A stretch of DNA of 64,000 nucleotides from Spirodela intermedia. Its lineage: Eukaryota > Streptophyta > Magnoliopsida > Alismatales > Araceae. The stretch is from NCBI GenBank assembly GCA_902729315.2, contig LR746280.1, positions 3,517,001 to 3,581,000 of the forward strand. The letters are read 5' to 3'. The number at the start of each line of letters is the position of its first letter. The stretch's first letter is position 1. The position numbers and the translations under genes are program-made. Below the pieces are notes generated by a model, which did not search any database, was not told where the DNA came from, and saw only the letters and a program-made list of their open reading frames with translations. Positions 11,625 to 23,400 of the stretch are shown here, piece by piece.

Positions 11625-13315
11625 CTACTATGTTGGAATCTTGAACACTAAGATTTTTATAGTAGTTTTGACTCCTTGCCTAAACATCCACTATCAAAGA
11701 ACAACCAATTTTAACATTGTATTAAACATAACATTTAGTCAACAACTGCTAATTATCCAGATCAAACCTCTAGATTTGTCAAAGCTGATTACAAGACTCA
11801 ACTCTCAAGAGTTATTAAATCAAAGCTTAATCACAAGTTTATCTCTCTCATGATATAGAAAATATCATGATGGCAGCTTTTAGATTTTTGTATGAGATTG
11901 TAATCACATTCAAAAATTTGATGGATAGAAACTTGACGCTACATAAATTAACCATTGATGAGGCTAAATTTATAGAGAAATTTGAGTCACAACTTGGCCG
12001 TATTTACTGCCATTTTTCAATATTAAAGTTCAAAAACTAAATAGAAATTTAAATACTCAGAAATCAATGCATTATATCTTTTAATAATTCGTGTATCCTC
12101 TAATATGAAACCAATAAACATAGCCATTAAGCTTTAACATATATATCCAAGGTATTACAAAGTAACCAATAAGAATCCACAATCGTTAGAACATAATCAT
12201 TAATACTATTTCTTCAAGAAATGACTTTGCACTAAATGAATTCCAAATCACATCATATAAAACATGAGTATGAGGTTAGACATATTATATTTATTTCAAT
12301 ATATGACATCATTACTTGGGTGACTTCTACATCTCAAAATTATTTTTCAATTAATATTCAATCATATTCTGAAAACTTTGAATGGCCATTTACATAGTTT
12401 GGAAGAAATTCAATCAATTAATTCACCAATAACTGATTGAAAATAGTCATTTAAGATCTTCCACACCAAGTATATGAATGAGCTTTGATACTAATAATTT
12501 ACTTAAAAATTCACGCAGAATAGTTAAACATAAAGTATTGCCAAATAAGGAAATATATATTATTACCACACTAAAAGAAGACATCAATGTAGTATTTATT
12601 ATTTTCGACATTTAATTATTGTTCTGTCAGAATTTTAGAAACTTATTTTCAGTATACATTGAATGCATTCACTATTTTTCACTCGCTGTACTCCCTCTTT
12701 CTCCACTCTCCCCCTACTCAATGATTTCTTTCCTTCAAATTTTAGCTCCCCCTCACATGCACCACTCCTCTTTGAGGCTTGTCCTTTTTTTCTTCCTCTT
12801 TATGTTATCACCAAAATATGAGGAAATCTTCAAGCTCCATCAACAGTAATGCTCTAAAAGCCAAAGATGATTGTCCATCTCAGAACAGCCATACCATTGA
12901 AACAAAAATGACAACAAATTCAACATAAGAAAGACCAGATTTGGGGTAAGGCATTTTGAATTCCAAATTTTAAATGAAGTAGATTTGTCCTAGTTCTTAT
13001 TTTTGAAGATCAATGATATACTACTGGAAGAGCTCAATGATGACCACATTTTGAGGAAAAGAAGGCTGAGTGTTCAAAAGATATTCTTCCATTTGAGCAA
13101 GAATCAATTCTTGAAGTTTTATAGGCTGAACATTAAAGGCATGATGAGTGAGAAAATGAATCACAATTGTGATGCCGATTTTAGCATCAAAATGACAAAA
13201 TGAATTTTTTGAAGAAATAGGAAACAAAGATTTTCGATATCAGTCATGAACATAACCTGATCTATTTATTTATCTTAATTGTGTTTATCATCATCAAACT
13301 ATTTGAATAAGGCTA
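11625..13315. repeat. Diverged direct repeat, copy B (LTR-like)
   Basis: Counterpart of the 0.56-3.1 kb repeat, same orientation, roughly 70% alike where compared by eye. The sequence AGCTTTGATACTAATA at about 12481 resembles the reverse complement of the tRNA-Met primer-binding site common in copia elements (GCTCTGATACCA), as expected if the element lies on the minus strand. However, it falls inside the repeat rather than at its edge, so this is weak. The right end contains TGTGTTTATCATCATCAAA, found also in copy A at about 1960. Confidence 0.5.
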
Positions 13316-15780
13316 CTGAAGCCAGAAAAATGGTTATAAAAATTAAATGCAATGAGACAAGAAGAAAAAATATGATGATCTTGTACCAAACATCATAATT
13401 AGGTTGAAATGGAAGAAGGGAACCAAATTAAAACTAAAATGGAATCTTAACCGCTTTGAGTGTTACCGAATGAATAGATTTTCCGCACCGAAGAGGCCGC
13501 ACAAAAATTCTACATTGGGATGTATGCTGCCCACTTAAAGCTAAGATCATACAGCATGCATAGAAAATAATTTTCTCTGACGCAAGGGCAAGTAATCTTT
13601 CTGTCCTTTGATTGATTAGTCAAAGAATCAGAGTCTTTCTTGGCATCTCAAAACATTTTAGAAGAAATAAATAAATGAGGAGGGGTTACATCTGTGTGAA
13701 CCTATAGTTCATGAATCAGAATATCACCTCTTGTGATCAAGACATTGATACCTGCGAATTCTAAATGGCTATAAATAAATATGAATTATACTGCCATTGA
13801 AGGATAATTTTTTTGCCAAATAATGCCTGTGTTTTTCATGGCATAAAATAACCTCCGAATATCTAATCATCAGTTCTCATATGAAAACAAAAAAAAATTA
13901 TTTCAAGCCCTCATTTCATGTGCGCAAGCTCTCACCAAGGTTCATGTCATCTCTTTCAGCTCTTCTCCGATGTAGGTTTATATACGTTCCTATACAAATA
14001 CCTTTTTTACGTTTCTAAATAAGCATTCTGTTTGTTGACCAAGGCTTGTGTTCCTATATAAGGTTCACTTTGCAGCCTAGGAAGCTAGTCTGTTAAAGGA
14101 AGTTATGTAGCGGAAATATCAAAAGCAACATTTGTAGTGTAAACTAGGGCTTTAATTTCTCCGATCTATCTTAAATTTATAGGAAATTTGAAGTCATTTC
14201 TCTCCCCTTTTGAGTAGACTCTTTTGACCTAACGAAAAGTGATCCAGGGTCTTGGAGTTAGTTCTTCTTCTATAACATCAGCCTGTGATTTAGTTGCAAT
14301 AGGAAAAGCGAAGGAAGAGAAGATTATACATATTATGTGGCTCTCTTAATGTAAAGCAATCACTTCAACAAGACATGTTTTTTGTTAAGATTCTAACAAT
14401 AATCATAGTTTTCCTCTGGAATATGTGTATTACTTGAAAACACATGTTTTCTATGAGATTTAAATATAATTCGATAAGCCAGCCTTCATATTAATTATGT
14501 TATGTTCATATGTACGTATTAAATTAAACACACCAGCATAAGTACTAATTTTGATATTTTATACTAGTGAATACAAGTATGGGAGGTTGAAACGATTGCT
14601 GAAAAAGAGACAAAAAATCTAGGTTACCATTGGCACTAGAAACTTTGCATAGAGAGAATCTTATGTCATGCATAGACATTAAATCTTAAATTAAAGATAA
14701 AATGCTTAGATGCAACACAAATCTTAGTAAATAATTAGCCATGAGTAATGTGCCCAATATCCAATTATCATGCTTGGGCATACTGAGTTCAAATAAAAAA
14801 TGACAATCCACATACATCCTAGGTCTTGAGTCATTATTTCAAATTTCTCTTCAATGATTTCTTGAGTAAATATAAATTCAGTGACTTGATTATCGTATAA
14901 AATCTTAGTACAAATTTTTGTGTCTTTTCCCACATCATCAAGATACTTGTCCCTTTCCAACTTTTATATGATGCCTTTTTGTATATTTACATCGATTTAT
15001 GCCTCCCCTTGATGTAATGGAAGCTTTATATTGAGCAAGACTTAACTTATGATATGAACGCAAATAATCTAACTTATACATTTAGCCTAAAACAATTTTT
15101 AAATGTTTGACCGTGGAGTCTGTATGGATAATATTAAGAACAGTTTTCATGAAACAATTTCATAGATGATACTCAATAGTAAATCATCCGAAGTGATTTT
15201 GGTGACCATTTAGACCTATTAGATGGTTTCTATGTAACCTCCAAATTAAAGTTAACCCCAACTTGCTTAAAACTATATATATGATGAATTTATTCATAAC
15301 CTTTATCAAATTTATTTCTATAAAGGTATGGCACGTAAAATTCAAGAATTTTTAATCGAAAAGAGGTATTGACAATCGTCACTTTCAATTCTATTATTTC
15401 TTTGATAAAGGTCCTATTATGAGAAGTGCTCCAGGCTTTATATGGAATCTCCGATTAAATAAATATTCTCACCTTTGCTAGTTAAAAAGAGACCAGTATT
15501 AAAGATGTACTAGAGCAATACTCTTAGTAAATGAATTAAATACCTAGGAGGAATGGGCGGCCAAATTTAATGTGTAACATGAACAAATGTTTATTAATTA
15601 CTTAAATAAAAATACTTGAGAAAAAGGCATTGCACAGATCAGCATCCTAAAAATATTTCAGCTTGTTTGGCGGCATGTGTATATTTGTAGTTCTAATTGG
15701 CTCGTCTTTGAACATGACCAAATGGCTTTAACTATGATTTCACCTACAGTAGTCAAGCCAACGTGATATCTCCTCTAAGG
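13316..15780. other. Intergenic stretch, no gene supported
   Basis: AT-rich. A TATA-like CCTATATAAGG at about 14054 and downstream mixed sequence could be an old LTR promoter, but nothing coding follows. A minus-strand frame at 14724-14960 (78 codons) has no recognisable domain. Confidence 0.35.
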
Positions 15781-16162
15781 AGAGAGCCTAACGCCTGATT
15801 GAGCGTCCAGGGGGGGTTTGAATGTCACTGGGAGAGGAGACGACGAATGATGCTAGAATCATAATAAGAAGATTAGCCGTCACATAACGATAGATAGTAG
15901 GTGGATGTGGTTGGTGCTCAATGTTTTCAACGCTTTGGCCTCGAAATCGCCCGTGAAAACAAATGCAGTGATGCACATATTTTGATTTTGACGATGATTG
16001 ACTAAACATATCCGATGATGCTGTCGCAGCTCCAATCCGGGCTGGAGCGATCGATGATGATCCTACTGCGCCTTCAAACAGCGAAATTCCGCACCTGCAG
16101 AACCCCTTCCCCGTCCGTCTCTTGTTATTTCTTTCCATGAAAAAAAATCCCTCCCCCCACCC
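15781..16162 (-). other. Probable 3' UTR of the 228-residue gene
   Basis: The sequence follows the stop codon directly. A 116-codon frame at 15788-16138 begins 24 nt after the stop, but it has no recognisable content and falls back to AT-rich sequence. It is best read as an untranslated region. Confidence 0.4.
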
Positions 16163-16849
16163 CTAATACCAGCGCCTCGGCGGCCTCTTCGAGATCCCCT
16201 CTCCGCAGACGCCGCCGCCTTCGCCTTCCTCTTCGATCGCCGCCGCGGCAGTGCCGGAGAGCGCCTTCAGCTCCTTCAGCTCCTTGAGGCACGAGTAGCT
16301 CCTCCTCGCCGGGGGGCCGCCGGAGGACTTTATCGCATTCCGCCCGCTGGGAGAAGACGCGACAGCTCCTGCCCCCGCTGTCCTTAGAACGCCCGCCCTC
16401 GACGGAGCGGCCGCGGCGGTCGCCGGCGGAGGCCGCGGCGGCGTGCCCTGAAACTTTCCCACCTTGGTCGGGGGCGGGGAGAGGAAGCCCGGATCCCTGT
16501 TCTCCTTCCTCAGCGCCGCCGAGAAGTTGGGCACGGAGCGCATCACCGCCGGCATCTTCATCTTCTCCGGCGCCGGCTCAGGCCTCGTCCGGGCGAGCTT
16601 GAAGGAGGAGGGGCTGAGGAGCAGCATCTCCTCCTCCCTCTTCCTCCTGAGCCTGGAGTCCCTCAGCTCCGTGTAGGCGGAGTACATTGGCCCCCGCCGC
16701 ATCCGCACGGCGGCGAGGTGGCGATTGAGCGGCGGCGGAGGGGTGCGGGGAGGGGAGGGGAAGAAGAGCTCGAGCTCGGGGGAGAGAGCGGAGCTTGGAG
16801 GGGCGATGTCGTCGTCCTTCATTGGGGAGGAGCTCCTTCCGCTCCTCAT
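16163..16849 (-). CDS. Small Pro/Ala-rich plant protein of unknown function
   Basis: A single-exon frame of 228 codons with very high GC3, starting MRSGRSSSPMKDDDIAPPSS. I do not recognise a named family. The N-terminal third is proline-rich (ELELFFPSPPRTPPPPLNRH). It is followed by a charged block likely to be conserved, MYSAYTELRDSRLRRKREEE (about residues 55-74), then disordered Pro/Ala/Gly-rich sequence, a motif RRSYSCLKELKELKAL (about 182-197) and a basic C-terminus ending RPPRRWY. No signal peptide or membrane span is seen; the basic patches could suit a nuclear protein. It starts 574 nt downstream of the BRWD-family stop codon on the same strand, so it has its own promoter in that gap. 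A second Met at residue 10 is an alternative start. The non-repetitive motifs and the strong GC bias on this strand argue for a real gene. Confidence 0.65.
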   Translation of the reverse strand: MRSGRSSSPMKDDDIAPPSSALSPELELFFPSPPRTPPPPLNRHLAAVRMRRGPMYSAYTELRDSRLRRKREEEMLLLSPSSFKLARTRPEPAPEKMKMPAVMRSVPNFSAALRKENRDPGFLSPPPTKVGKFQGTPPRPPPATAAAAPSRAGVLRTAGAGAVASSPSGRNAIKSSGGPPARRSYSCLKELKELKALSGTAAAAIEEEGEGGGVCGEGISKRPPRRWY

Positions 16850-17423
16850 CTGACGGACTACTAACCGACTGAGGGAGCAAGACGTGATAGGCGGGCGGGC
16901 CGCCTACGCAACGGTCGAATACGCACCAGGTGGGGCCGGCCCGCTCTCTCTCTCTCTGTCTCTCCACGTGGAGATGCGGTGGCTTTGGTCTCAGAACGAA
17001 ACGAGCAAGGCCGCAACGGTCGGATTCAACTGACGGGCGAAGGCTCCACCACCGCTGGCGACGGGAAGAAGAAAGGGGGGCGAAACTTGGGCAACCAAGA
17101 GAGACAATCTTTCTTCTATTTCCTTTTCCACTAATGGCAATGAATCTATACACGAATGAATTCTCTGCTGCTGCTGCTCGTCTCCTCCACCACGCCCAGC
17201 CCATCTCACTCTCCCTCTCTCTCTCTATCTCTCTCTCTCGCTAGACACCATCCATCCATCCATCCATCACGAAGCGGGTAGGACCCCATTAAATACCCAC
17301 CGAGAGGGGGAGAGAAGAGAGAGGAGAGGAGAGGAGAGAAGATGGGCTCCTGCAGAGGGATGTACACGAAGCGGCGGCGGCGACGCTCTTCAAAACTGGC
17401 TGCTGGTGAGGCGGCGCCACCGT
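16850..17423. promoter_or_regulatory. Promoter/5' leader gap with CT, CATC and GAGAG runs
   Basis: A 574-nt gap between two same-strand genes must hold the BRWD-family 3' UTR and terminator plus the promoter of the small gene. It contains a CT-rich run (17209-17240), a (CATC)n run (17248-17269) and GAGGAGAG runs (about 17310-17340). On the minus strand these are GA-rich, as often seen near plant transcription starts. No clear TATA box was found. Confidence 0.4.
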
Positions 17424-20400
17424 CTAGAGAGAGGAGAGGGCCCGAGTCATGGCCTCGGAGAGGCGACGGACCTTGAGCGAGAGCTCGGCACTCTTGGCGA
17501 AGTAGGAGGCGGCGTTGGAGAGCATCACCCCGACGTCGTGCCGCACCGCCTCCACCTTCCGGTAGTACCCGCTCTCCACCCGCCGCCTTATCACCTCCGG
17601 CGACAGCGGCACAGGGAACCTGCACACCCACGCACGCACGCACGCATGCACCCAGATGACAGACGTACAGAGATACACAAGGACTGTGAAGAAGAAAGCA
17701 AGGAAGAGCGCCCCACCTGTTGAGGAAGTCGGACTTGAGGGCGACCTGGTTCAGCTTCTGGATCCCGTGGTAGTCCTGCAAACAGAGTCCGCCATAAGAA
17801 TGGAAGGAAGAAAGAAATAGAAGAACCAACGAACCACTCACCGTATTGGTGGAGGAGAGCTGCTCGAGCCTGGAGAGGGAGGAGAGAAGGAGCGCGGAGG
17901 TGCGGCCGTCGAGGCGCGGGTGCTCCCACTGAGTTCCGGCGTCATGGAGCTCCCAGGGGCTGTGGAGGTGCTGCCCGGAGGAGTCGTTTTTGTACTGGAC
18001 GACAAAGCGCTCCCAGGGGCTGTCCGGGAAGTCGGGCGACTTAGGCTTCACCGCCACTACGCGGCCCTCCCACCAGCTGCCGCCGTCGCCGCCCTCGTTG
18101 CGCCACCAGACCTGGCACTTGTCCCGGTGGGTCCAATTCCGCTCCATCGCCACCTCGTACCTCCTCCTCTCCACCAGAAAGTCCGGGAAGGCCACCAGCT
18201 CCGGCAGAGTCAGCTTGAACGCCTTCTGGTACGCGCAGCACGACGGGTCTGCAAACTCCAGCGTCAGCTTGCAACAGCTCTCCCCCGACCCAGGAAGCGC
18301 CGAGTAGTCCACTACATCCACTCTGCACAGCTCCACCGCCCTCAGGCTGCCCCCCTTCACCAGCTTCCACGGCCCCACCTCCTGGGCGTGCGAGGCTCTC
18401 AGATACTCCTCGTGCCCCTGAGACCCCGCCCCCACAAGAAACAAAAGCAACAAACGAAGGTTACAACTAGAGAGGGAAAGAAGAGAGAGACAGACAGACA
18501 GACAGGCAAACAGACAGGTCAAGGAGGAAGGTGGGTAAAAGGTTAGAACCGACCAACCCTCCTGTCCCCGACAGAGAAAGGTCGAGGACAAACAAAGATT
18601 AGAACCAACCAACCTGTCTCAGATAGATGACTTCGTCGCCCAGCTGCGGGATGTATCTGTAGCCTTCCTCGTGCTCGGACAAGAGCAGCCACGACATCTT
18701 CTTCGTCGAATTCTGGGTTCTTCTCTTACCCAGAGGGCTCAGGTCGCAGGCGCTGTAGTTCTCTCTCCTGTTCCGGTGAGATCTTAGCCCGACGGTCATC
18801 TTCGAGGCCGACCGCCGTTTCTCTGACAAGAACAGTTCGCAACCATTCATGGCGGATTTCCCTCCTCCCACCACCACCTTGGACGTCTCCGCAGAGCTGT
18901 GCCTTCCCCTGGCTCTGAACCCATTCACAAGAGAATTATTGGGGTGCTGCTCGTAGCTGGAGGACGCCGAGTTCTCATCCCCACCGTGGGGCAGATCTCC
19001 ATGGGGTAGAACTTCCATCTGCCCAGAGTTCTCACCTCCCAATATTCTTCCTCCTCTGCCCCCAGATGAACTAGACCTCCGGTAAACAGCTGTGTACTTT
19101 TTAGAATAAGGATCTGCAGACAAGTCCCCTGAATCCAATTTCCCAGACACATCGTTCCAGTCGCCATGGTCCGGACTGTGTCCGCTAGTGCCCTCATCTG
19201 CCCTAATGGCGACTGTGTGCTGATTCTTCTCTTCTACTTGCAGCAGGTCGCCCAGCATCAAACCGCAGTCAGAATCCCAAGCATCGACTGCAACCGATTT
19301 TAACCTGGAAGATGGGCTCTCGGGTTCACCCGCCAATCTACTGGACTTGATCTTCAACCTCCTGTACACTGGTTTTGCGTCAACCGAATCAGGGGCAGAT
19401 GAACCTTCAAGGTCAACCGACGCGTCATCGCCTCTTTCTTGCTGCAGCTCATCTTCATCGTTGATCCCAGTGCTGCTTCGGATGATGACGTCTTCGCTAC
19501 AGCTGCCGGCGGCCTGCCCATTAGATGTGGCTCGGTGTCTTCGTCCTGACGGATGAGGATGAGGATGATGATGATGATGATGATGATTTGGTGGAAAAGG
19601 CCTCGATTCGTCCTCCGCGTTGGGAGAAGGCTGCTCAATTTTTGAACTAGCGAAAGCTTCTAAGACGCTAGCCGCGGCCTGCTCGCCAAAACAGTAGTCA
19701 TCGGATTTCACCTGCCTGTTCATGCTCTTGTCGTCGTCATTTGGGTCATCCACATTTGGGTTCTGTGCGGGTGAAGCTTCAGACAACCGCAAGCGTTTGG
19801 TGGAGCGCGTCTTCACCTCTCCCCATTTGATTGTTCCGCCTTTGTACCCGGACGGCACCACGTCCGGCTGATCCACAAACTTTTCAGCTTGCCATCTTTC
19901 GCTGACCTTGTCTCCGCCGCCATTTTCTGATAAACCAGCGTCAGCGGCGCGCACAGAAGATTCCGCCGCCTCGTACGATGTCGAGCAGGTCCCGTTTACA
20001 TTCAGACGATCAGAAGAAAGTGCCTCGACCGCCTTTCCCTCTTGAAGATGACCTCCCCTCGTAACGTCCTCGGGCGGCGCTTCTCTACGGTCGCGAACAG
20101 AGAACTTCACCACCAGCCTCCTGGTGGTCGATGGGTTCCTCACCTGTGAAGAAGGTCTTCTTGAAGCATCGTCAACAAGCTCATCCACCACCAAGACGTC
20201 CTTCTGCTTCGCGTGTTTCCCCTGAGCTCCCAAAACCGAATGGTCGGATTCATTGCTCAGAGTGTATGAATCCTGAAGCATGGACCCGCTCTCCGAAGAA
20301 TCGGTCTCTGAGACATCATCCTCCTCTCCGTCTGAGGAGGCTTCGTTTATCTGAGAGAACAAGGTGAGGGCATTGCGAGCAGCGCGCCTCTGAGGTCGCA

Positions 20401-23400
20401 GTGACTTGGACTTGGAAGATTTTCTCCTAGACTTGCCATTCTTTTGTTTTCTCGTCCTCTGGTTAATACTGGCCGCAGGGCCATCACGCTCATCCAAGTT
20501 TCTCCTCTTCACTCGCCTTCCGGAGGACGTAGTGAGCTCAATCTGCGAGGCCATCCACGCGATAAGTTAAGTGTGAGTAATTAAATTACACATGGCATGG
20601 GAGAAAGAACACGGTCAGGGATTAGCAAGTAGCCACTTACTTCCGACTTCTGGTTCTTTCTTTTAGAGCGACGAAGTCCATCTTTAGCAGTGCCGTGATT
20701 CACTTCGCTTTCTTCCGGGCTGCACTGTGAGTCCCCAGAGACGCCAACGCTCACACTCTCGTGGTCTGCCTCGCTAGAGAACTCCTCAGCAGCATCATAT
20801 TCAGAGTCAGTGTCCTCACTTTGCACCTCATTCTCTTGCTCCCAGTCAACGGCATCCACAAACTCGGGAATAGGCTCGATCCATCTCTCCAGGTCAATCA
20901 GTGGAATTTGAAAGGCTGCCGCGTTTATGTTCTCACCCGGGCCGACTGCAAATTTCACAGAAGGAGGATGCCATTCGATGCCAAGGGCACCTAACCGGCG
21001 ACGCTGGTACATGCTCTGATAAGGTTCGGGGTAAGGAATTAAACCTGGCATCATAGCCCAAGCAAAGGGATGAGAATAGCAGAGTAGTAGCAAGAAAACC
21101 AAAAAAATATATAGGACTGGACCCCATACTCGAATCACAAAGGAGGTCCTGCATATTCCGGTGATGTGGAGGTAGTTGAGTCTCCTGTGCATGGACCAAG
21201 GAACCATCATGCGTCATCAAGAAAGCTTGCTGGCATATTAGTTCACACAGAGACTTGGACCATATTCATACTCGACTTTTATGACAGACTGGATCTCAAA
21301 TATCTTGCCATTGATCCACAGAGGTCCAGATTAATTTTACCAAGGAAAAAATAGGTTATAATTAATGAATAAAATGATTACGTTGTAGAATTATCATCCT
21401 GGGCTGTGTGGGCCCACCGGATTTCCGAAACAAGAAGACATTGATACAACATTTTCTCACATCTTGGACATTTTGCTATCCTAGCAACCCATTCGATGTG
21501 AAAAATTGCCAAAGGTGGTGCAACAGTTCACAATCCTTTAAAATCGTTGGTTCATCTTTGAAAAACCCATCACTAGTATTAAGTTTCACAGATCTAGCTA
21601 GCTCTGGTCTTTATCACACTTTCTGAAAATGCATCCATACGTCCCCATAACCAGAAGTTTAGTTCCTGGAAACCTGTGACACTGAAACCTTATTGAACAT
21701 GAACAGCACGTCCGTTTCAGGCTTACCAAGCAAGGGCAATTCATAATCAATGTCAATTATATGGGCACGATATTTTGAAAAGCACCCTTCTGGGTTATAG
21801 GCACCAGGGTCATGTCCTCACCACATCTAAAGAGACATGACATGTCTTTCCTCTCCCTAAGGTCTGCAGCTCACTACTAAATATGGGTTCAGAGAAAGAA
21901 AAAAAATGATCGATGCGTATCGACTTAAACTAACTCAATTCTAACTCACAAATACGTGAATTAATCACTTTTGATAAGTAACGGGTTCTTTCCATAGCAC
22001 TTAAACTAGCAGAGTACATGATCTTAAGGCATGCCGTGGATCTGAATCGTGGATGAATAAAACAGATCCTGCAAGATAGTCCAATTCAGACCGAGTCGGC
22101 AAGCTCTAGTAACAACAACGACATCTAGAAAAAAATCATTGCGTTAATGTGGTGCAACGAATGACGTTTCAAATACGTATGAAAATGGCTGCAACCCTTC
22201 GTTGACGAAAAATTTCAACGCACCTCCACGTCCCTTTGACAAAAGTATCCAACGATGGTATTAAAACTATATGGCCTACAAGTCTTTTTTCTTGGTGTGC
22301 TAATGAAAATCTTATTGGCTATCATAAAAGCCGATTAACGAAACCAGAATTAAAAGATGATTGATCATAATGAAAGTTCAAACCTCTACTGGAAAAGGAT
22401 AAAAAAATAAAAAAAATTATCCCAAATAGCAAATTGGAAAAACACGTGTCACAATGTTCAAAGGACAAGAATTGTCATGACATCAAACCATTCTTGCATT
22501 GTTTTTAGCACCTAACACAATTAACAAGGTACACTTTCTTCTAGGTAGCATAATTAAACAACCAATAAAGCGAAGGAAGAAAGCGTTTATCTAACCAACA
22601 ATGCGCATCATTATTTTATACTAGAAATAAACAACCAAAAGAGGATGTATAGTAACATGATCTATAACACATCCATGAAGAAGTAAATTATGGACAGTAA
22701 TAACAGAGAGGTGGAGGCATACGAATAATCAGTAAAACAATCATAAGCCTGATCCAACATAGTAAAAGTTGCGCACCAACCTGATCTAAAATATTCCCAT
22801 GAGTATCTTGAATAAGGGGGCGATAATCACCAAGGAAAAACTGTTGAACATATAAGATTCATTTAGTAATATTGAATTTGAAACACGCAGCTTTTCCCTC
22901 TGAATAAAACAAACTGGCGTACTTCCGAAGATACCTGATCATATTTAGCATCCTCCAGAGAATCACCTTGACCAGTGGCTATGACAAGTATCTGACCAAC
23001 TTCATCTGAAAGTACAATTGATGTCCCATCCCTATATGTTACATAAACAAAGCAGATAAAGATATCAACAATAAAATAACAACAACATTCTGAAACACCG
23101 GATCAACATGTGCCTCCAAGACACAATGAAATTAGAAAAAGAGATCTCGATTCAATTACTTATAAGAGAGATTTAAAACAAACTGGGTAAACATCAAAGC
23201 ACATGAAGGTTGAATATGTTATTATAGCTTCCTCCATGGCTGATTATAACGTCCAATAATCTTGCTAAAGGAGACCTCTGTGGGTACACATATAATTTCT
23301 ACCTTCCATCTGGATTCCAATATAATTTCTTTTCTTTTGTATTCTCTACTATAAATGATGGGCATTTTTAACCTTTAGAAAGTACATTTCACAAACTATG

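Noticed and set aside
15788-16138. A 116-codon frame just after the small gene's stop
   Set aside because: No continuity of codon use or motif with the upstream gene; best explained as 3' UTR.
16578-17204. A 208-codon minus-strand frame overlapping the small gene
   Set aside because: It is in another frame of the same GC-rich DNA and loses any pattern in the overlap; the 228-residue frame has the better motifs and codon bias.
17920-18546. A 208-codon plus-strand frame
   Set aside because: Antisense shadow of GC-rich exon 21; no domain and incompatible with the strongly supported minus-strand gene.
17206-18612. A 468-codon minus-strand frame starting at a TTG
   Set aside because: It is exon 21 of the BRWD-family gene read through introns on both sides; the correct splices at 18417 and about 17842 join known family sequence.
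20581-21210. Start of a separate 209-codon gene at 21210
   Set aside because: The frame is exon 19 of the BRWD-family gene with intron on both sides; IPYPEPYQSMYQRRRLGALG continues the family sequence from exon 18.
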